Assembly (NCBI GenBank): GCA_021234155.1 | Contig: JAJEKV010000064.1 | Coordinates: forward strand, 4,650,001-4,714,000 | Source of the DNA: Isoetes taiwanensis | Lineage: Eukaryota; Streptophyta; Lycopodiopsida; Isoetales; Isoetaceae | DNA: 64,000 bases | Direction: 5' to 3' | Part shown: positions 59,390-64,000 of the stretch, piece by piece | Position numbering within the stretch: position 1 is the first letter of the stretch | Layout: each line of letters begins with the position of its first letter | Notes under the pieces: generated by a model | Database searches by the model: none | The model's input: only the letters and a program-made list of their open reading frames with translations | Told to the model about the DNA's origin: nothing | Position numbers and translations under genes: made by a program

Positions 59390-60195
59390 CCAAATAAAGT
59401 GGGAGGTGATCTCGAATGACCTCCTCATCCCGACCGCCCGTGCCCACCGGAAACGACCGATGAGATGCATATCTTGCGCAACTACAAGCACATAGTCCAC
59501 CACACTAGACCCTCCCCCCGATTGTCCTGCCCTGCATGTGCACTTTGGTGAATCGGGCCACCGCGGAAAGGCCATTGCAAATTATCAAGTCAAAATGCCA
59601 CATAGCAGAGCAACCGTCGCCAAAGCGAGTGACCGGCCGCCATCCGACCTGCGGGCCGCTACTGCGGGGCGAGGCCGCGGGACATCGTCGCCGAGGGGTC
59701 AAGTCGCATGGGCTGCTCTACCCCGTCCGCATTGAAATTCCAAGAAGGACGACCCTACCCAACCGCCGATGCCGCCAGATGTCATCATATAGATCGACAT
59801 ACGGGTCCATCCTATCCGCGACGGGTGGCCGCGATAGAAGGTGCCGGCTCGCGTGAGGGAAATAACAAAGCGCCGAAAAAGAGGGTTGCCATCGGGTATT
59901 ATGCATAACGCAACCCGGTACCGTTGCCAGGTTCGTCTGTCTTCGAGGGTAACCGAATGTGCCAAGGTTGTCCCAGAGTAGCAAGCCACTCCACCATGAC
60001 CCCGCTTGTCCCCGCATGTATTGAAGACCGAGAAATGTTGGTAACCCGCAAGATCCGGTAGCCTCAGGCTCAAAGATGCTCCCATGTTCCATGGAGGAAG
60101 ATGAGATCCATAACGGCTGCCACGGAAGTTCGACCGTCTCCCTTCCTCGCCAAGGGAAGCCTCGACAATTCCATGAGACCACCCCGAGGCACAAT
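59390..60195 (-). pseudogene. APE-type endonuclease of LINE C
   Basis: Minus frames read GVVSWNCRGFPWRGRE (start of an AP-endonuclease-like domain) and LPDLAGYQHFSVFNTCGDKR then GHGGVACY. These are followed by LCYFPHASRHLLSRPPVADR and YVDLYDDIWR, a VVLLG block where GDFN is expected, SSVVDYVLV, and IRDHLPLYLDLVL. The histidine of the terminal (S)DH motif remains, with S changed to R. The domain nicks target DNA for target-primed reverse transcription. Frameshifts occur about every 100-200 bases. This is the only endonuclease domain seen among the LINEs here. Confidence 0.75.
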
Positions 60196-61796
60196 TCCTA
60201 TTTGTCAATTAGGATGGTATGAGCAACCGAGTCGCGGGGAGGACGGAAGCGAGGTCGAGTGAGGAGAAGTAGATGGAGCGAGGCAAAGATGTGGTCAGAG
60301 GGCGTGGGCCGCGAGGGAGCGTGGGAGGGGGGGCCGTGGTAGAAGAAGTAGGCGGGCGCGTACCGCGGGTTGGGGTTCGCTGGGTCGCAGCAGCCAGGTG
60401 TCGTCGGAAAATGTGCATCCCCGCCGAACCAATCCCCGCTGCACCCCCCCGCTGGCGCAATGCCTCCGACCCCCGACAAGCTCCCCGTCTGCAAGGCCTC
60501 CCTGTTGCACGGTGTGAGGTCCCGGCCCACGCATGTGGATGTCCCCTTCAACATCCGCCCGGGCGCAATATGGCATCACGCACTGGTGGCATCCCCAACC
60601 GCGGAATATGACAATGCGTCACGCCCGCACCGAGCCCCATGCCGGCTTTCGGAGAAATGTGAACTGCCCGGAATGTCATCCGATCGAGAATGTGTGTTCG
60701 GATGTTGTGGGGGTGACTCTCCCCGCTGTTCCTCGCATGCCTCGAACTACCGTGACAGGGCTCTCCTCACCAAGCCCCCGAGTTCTGCGGCCCAAGGGTC
60801 CAAGGTGGGCGAAGGCCGGGTCCCGTGGCCGGGGTGGTGGTGGTGGCTGGGATGGCGGGAGTGACCGGAGTGTGGCCGGGATGGTGTGGGAGTGGCCGAG
60901 AGCTGGGCAAAGAACGCCGGGGCGGCCGCCGGGCGCGGAGGCCGTGGGCGGATAGCGGCCCGAGCCGCTGTTTTCGCCCCCGTGGAAGTCGGGAGCACAG
61001 CTCTTCTGCAGCTCGCCGCCGCTGGCCATCTCCTCGCCCGCATCAGCCGCACCGACTATGAACCTGGGTGAGGGAGACCCCCGCCTGTCTGCGGATGGTT
61101 GCCCGCAACCCCCGGAGCTCAGGCTCGAAAGAAGGAGAAGTACTTTCGAGCCCGGCCGACACGCGCGTCGAGGGCGGGCTTTGCCGTCTGGACATCTTTA
61201 CTCTAAAGATCCCGGCCGTGGTTCCGGTTGCCCGCAAGAGACACTGTGCTCCCCGTGCCATGGTGGTGGTCGCCTCTACCGATCAGCCGGGGAGGCAGGC
61301 GTGACTATCGTCGCATTGCAGCTCCCTCTCTGTGGTCATGGTGTCAGTGATGAACACAGAGTCAGGGCGGGGCCGCATGTCGACCTCTGGGTCAGTTCGG
61401 CCTTTCCGCCGGTGCAAGGCCAAGGCCATCTTCCACATGCGTCGGCGGCCCTCAAGCTGCGGATAACGGTTCTTCTGACCCGATTTGCCTTTTGATAACA
61501 TGGGACGCCGGACTCCATCTCCACCGCCATACCCGCCCAAAGAGCCTTGTTAGCCTCAACACGAGCACCTGTTAGCCCCTCCATTCCCGCTTTGACGTGG
61601 CTCCAATTCTCGCCGAGGCAGGAGTTCCTATGTGGTCCGAGTAATTAATCCTTCCCACGGGCTGGCTCACGAGGGGGTTTTAGCCTTAGCCCGAGCCTCC
61701 TTCTTCATGGAGGATGGCTCCCCCGCCCATGATGGCTGATCGGGACTGCTTTGGGGGCGGGCCCTCGCCTTGGGTTTCCCAGGCCGGCCCATCTTC
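60196..61796 (-). pseudogene. 5' region and ORF1-like part of LINE C
   Basis: Minus frames show STSPSFEPELRGLRATIRRQ (helical) and a long proline/arginine-rich stretch (PTSSTTAPPPTLPRGPRPL). Neither a zinc knuckle nor an RRM could be confirmed. LINE D has an ORF1-like segment with SHNLVVYGL in the equivalent place. The region is extremely CG-rich with open frames in all directions, so individual ORFs are not trustworthy. Confidence 0.4.
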
Positions 61797-61920
61797 TGTG
61801 GCCATCTATGGTTTCAGGAATTGTTATTTTTACATCTATATCAAATCCCCCTGGAACCCCCTGTTATTTTGCTACATATTAATACTTTGCATCAACTTTG
61901 TGTCATGTGAGGTAGATCTT
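61797..61920. repeat. R1 repeat, right of LINE C
   Basis: 'ctatggtttcaggaattgtt' and 'tggaaccccctgttattttgctacatatt' match 1452-1540. It is the other half of the R1 copy broken by LINE C. Confidence 0.65.
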
Positions 61921-62446
61921 AGAATTCTACTTACGTGATTAATATTATTTTGGGATGCCAAGGACCGAATAGCTTTTGTCTAGAGATTAACATGGTACAT
62001 AGCTAAGCTACTCATATGACATGACATAATTTCATAGCGCGGTTCGTTTTTTCCATACCCTAAAAAAGGGGCAAAACCCTTCCGTTGCTTTCGTTCTTGC
62101 TCTTGGGAACGATTTACTTATGAATTCTCTTGTCCTATTGCCGACGAATTTAAGAAGAATAATATTTTTAGGCTATCTCTATACCCGATCTACAAAAACC
62201 CCTGCTATGCCTCATCTAAATGGGCAAACTCTAAAACTAAACAACTCTATTTTCTCATATTTCATACTTCTACATCTTCATCTTCAAAGCGTGGCAAAGT
62301 ATGACAAAGGATGAAATCCAGTATTTTGGCCTCAAACATAGGGCATCATGACCAATAGTGCTTGCTAGCAAAGGGGCACTAAAAATACATGATCAGATAC
62401 TTCAATTAAACATCCCACTATTATTGAGTGTAAATGTTAGAAACAT
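61921..62446. other. Spacer without a recognised gene
   Basis: AT-rich. No repeat match or supported ORF. Confidence 0.4.
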
Positions 62447-62484
62447 AGAATGGGGCTCGCATGAAAACACCAAAAACCTCCCGA
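62447..62484. repeat. 38-bp word repeated at 63481-63518
   Basis: From AGAATGGGGCTCGCATGAAA to CCTCCCGA, identical in both places about 1 kb apart. The downstream sequences then diverge. Confidence 0.85.
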
Positions 62485-62559
62485 GATAGATAGGCTTCTC
62501 ATTCATCTCAACAGATTTTCTACAATGGTGGATAATGGGTAGCCGCACACATGCAAACT

Positions 62560-62730
62560 ACCCACGAAAAAATAAAGTGAATGTCCAATTATATAATTTG
62601 GACCCCATAAAATACAATGCTAATAGAAGTTTGGCTTGTGTACCTGTCGAAAGCTTATCACCGGGATTAAAAAACCCCGCCCTTTCGGGTTTTCGAGGAA
62701 AAACCCTAGTGATAAGCCTTCGGCAAGGGG
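62560..62730 (-). repeat. LINE 3' UTR-like fragment
   Basis: In minus direction it shares with the LINE A/C 3' UTRs a TTTTCCTCGAAAACCC block (62705-62685) facing a GGGGTTTTTTAATCCCGG block. It also has a terminal-type hairpin, GTCCA...TTGGAC (62583-62603), near 'ggacccc'. No coding sequence is attached, so it could be a truncated LINE or a non-autonomous relative. Confidence 0.45.
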
Positions 62731-62911
62731 CTTGGACAAATGTAAGGCAGAGAAATCTCTCCCAAAACCCACGAATGGAGAAGTCGAAGCTGCTGCCGCT
62801 CACCAATCTGTACCTTCACATCACTAACACTAGAAAAAATGTGACAAAACAAACCTCCCAAAGTGGAGGGGCTGATCACGCGTGCCACGCGACAATAAAA
62901 CAAAAACCTCT

Positions 62912-63219
62912 AAAAGGATTGCATTTTACATGGCAAAGTCTTGGCTAATATGGAGTGTATGGAAGCGAAGGCGAAGAAAGGTCTTTTATGATAAGCGTAT
63001 TTCTTCTCAGGTGGTGCTTCAAGAAATTTGTAAGAAGTTGTATAATTGCTTTCAGATCTCCAATTGGCCTTATCGTATTAAAATTCCAATATGGAGTGAT
63101 CATCTAAAAATGATTGATGCTTCAGGGACATTTCTTACTTCTGGAAGTACTTTGCAATATTTTGAGTGTATAATATGAAGTAAATCACGTTCTTCAAAAA
63201 AAAAAAAAAAAAAAAAAAA
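62912..63219 (+). mobile_element. 5'-truncated LINE insertion with poly(A)
   Basis: The plus frame reads WLIWSVWKRRRRKVFYDKRI and on to ECII, the usual last segment of a plant L1-like ORF2 (IWKxRN-type block). It is followed by a 3' UTR and 24 A at 63196-63219. AAAAACCTCT borders it on both sides (62902-62911, and in the poly(A) edge 63214-63224), consistent with a target duplication. Only about 300 bases were inserted. Confidence 0.75.
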
Positions 63220-63290
63220 CCTCTTCAAATAGAGGGCTGGTCACGCTGCCGCCAATAACAAATACATTAAAGAAAGAAGGGGGGGAGGGT

Positions 63291-63476
63291 GGGTTCAAAG
63301 AAAAGAGAATAAGGACTGCTGAGAGAGAAGAGGAAGCGTCAATGAGACGTTGATGCAGAACCGTGCCTAATATAGCGATCTCCCAACCAGAGAAGGCATG
63401 CGCTGCATGCATGCATGCAATACATGCATGCTCGCCCCATTCTAGAATTTCGATCCGATGTCTCGGATCGATGGGA
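63291..63476. repeat. Direct repeat copy 1 with hairpins
   Basis: From GGGTTCAAAGAAAAGAGAAT to GATCGATGGGA. It contains CGATCCGA-TGTC-TCGGATCG (63451-63470). An outer inverted repeat GCCCCATTCTAGAAT (63434-63448) pairs with 63476-63490. An expanded GCATGCATGCATGC run lies near 63400-63430. Confidence 0.85.
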
Positions 63477-63656
63477 TTCTAGAATGGGGCTCGCATGAAA
63501 ACACCAAAAACCTCCCGAATAGAAGAGAACTTCCTTATCAGACGGGATCGAGAAAGGATTATGGCTAAGAAGAGGCAAGGTCGAGAAAGAACATGCCACA
63601 ACATGAAAGAAACGCCAAATTGGCAATCCAAGCAGGGAGAAGCCCCTCCCCTGCAT

Positions 63657-63826
63657 GGGTTCAAAGAAAAGAGAATAAGATACTGCTGCGAGAGAAGAGG
63701 AAGCGCCGATGAGACGTTGATGCAGAACCGCGCCTAATATAGCGATCTCCCAACCAGAGAAGGCATGCGCCGCATGCATGCATGCATTATTCTAGAATTT
63801 CGATCCGATGTCTCGGATCGATGGGA
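63657..63826. repeat. Direct repeat copy 2 with hairpin
   Basis: Nearly identical to copy 1 apart from scattered substitutions and a 16-18 base deletion before TTCTAGAATTTCG. The same hairpin is at 63801-63820. No CDS is supported in either copy. Confidence 0.85.
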
Positions 63827-64000
63827 ACATTATATGTATGCAAAGTATAAGAAAAGATACTTAGCTTAAACAATTAATGGTGGATAATCATGTGGCTCGG
63901 ATTAATAGATAATTGGTGCTGCCGAAATTGAATGCCCCATATCGCTTAATCTAAATTGCATGAGAAGATTTCAGAAAAGTATGGTAAAGGCGGATATGCT
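63827..64000. other. Window end, nothing recognised
   Basis: AT-rich sequence with no gene or repeat seen. Confidence 0.4.

Larger units (their letters stand above)
56687..61796 (-). mobile_element. LINE copy C, near full length, CG-rich, decayed
   Basis: In sense direction (minus) from 61796: a 5' region with a helical and proline-rich ORF1-like part, an APE endonuclease (60195-59390), RT (58780-57600), a C-terminal region (57581-56950), a 3' UTR with the terminal hairpin and ACGATAAAAG box, and a (TTCC)3 tail at 56700-56687. The flanks are the two halves of an R1 repeat, so both ends can be placed. CG content is far above that of its surroundings. Every ORF is broken by indels and stops. 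Confidence 0.8.

Noticed and set aside
60209-61590. Many overlapping long ORFs on both strands
   Set aside because: High CG content depletes stop codons; only the direction agreeing with the LINE C endonuclease and RT was kept.

Overview
The window looks like nuclear DNA of a land plant with a large, repeat-rich genome. The signs are an LTR element primed by initiator-Met tRNA, chromovirus integrase and gag remnants, a hAT transposase, APE-type LINEs, a PPR-like remnant with a plant-style 'VSWNVILGGYAN' repeat, plausible GT-AG introns and long (GA)n tracts. No rRNA gene, true tRNA gene, bacterial operon or intact long host gene was found. Seed-free plants (ferns, lycophytes) are my best guess from the style of the LINE and DUF7869-like proteins. 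The species cannot be fixed by eye, and a gymnosperm is not excluded.

Layout. 1-1241 is the poly(A)-tailed 3' end of a LINE. 1242-2664 holds an AT-rich dispersed repeat (R1). 2665-14452 is a CG-rich LINE (copy A, minus strand) split by a complete 10.4-kb LTR retrotransposon (3654-14098) with a 5-bp target duplication, CTTCC. The internal domain of that element has no recognisable gag-pol and contains tRNA-like modules, a 27-bp minisatellite and a stray piece of its own LTR. 14453-16195 is a (GA)n tract joined to LINE B (minus). 16200-25350 holds two decayed gene sets pointing away from each other. The minus set (16.7-20.5 kb) has weak hallmarks of a beta-class DNA amino-methyltransferase. The plus set (21.3-25.35 kb) is a small basic ORF plus a DUF7869-like transposase-type protein. 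The space between them is full of CG-rich palindromes and 76-bp tandem repeats. 25.4-26.4 kb has two diverged tandem copies of a small TATA-driven unit.

26.6-32.6 kb is a cluster of minus-strand LINE fragments (E, F, D) joined to (GA)n or (GGGA)n tracts. 33.8-50.7 kb is framed by two related LTR-like sequences. Between them lie a gag remnant, a chromodomain integrase end with its own LTR start, two possible host gene models (38.5-39.9 and 42.7-43.5 kb), palindromic CCGGAAGGGTTTCC arrays and a G-rich minisatellite. The second LTR-like copy is split by a 4.5-kb hAT element (45808-50334). 51.3-52.0 kb is a C-rich tandem array. 54.1-56.2 kb holds a PPR-like pseudogene. 56687-61796 is a nearly complete but badly decayed LINE (copy C, minus) sitting inside another R1 copy. 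62.4-63.8 kb contains a truncated LINE insertion and duplicated palindromic sequence.

The strongest system-level observations are two. (1) A LINE group shares a 3' terminal hairpin and GAYGAWAWAAW box, followed by different short tandem-repeat tails that seem to have seeded long (GA)n tracts. (2) A methyltransferase-like and a DUF7869-like gene are arranged divergently around repeated CG palindromes and may be the relic of one large, undescribed DNA transposon. Almost every coding region is broken by stops and frameshifts, so nearly all calls are pseudogenes.
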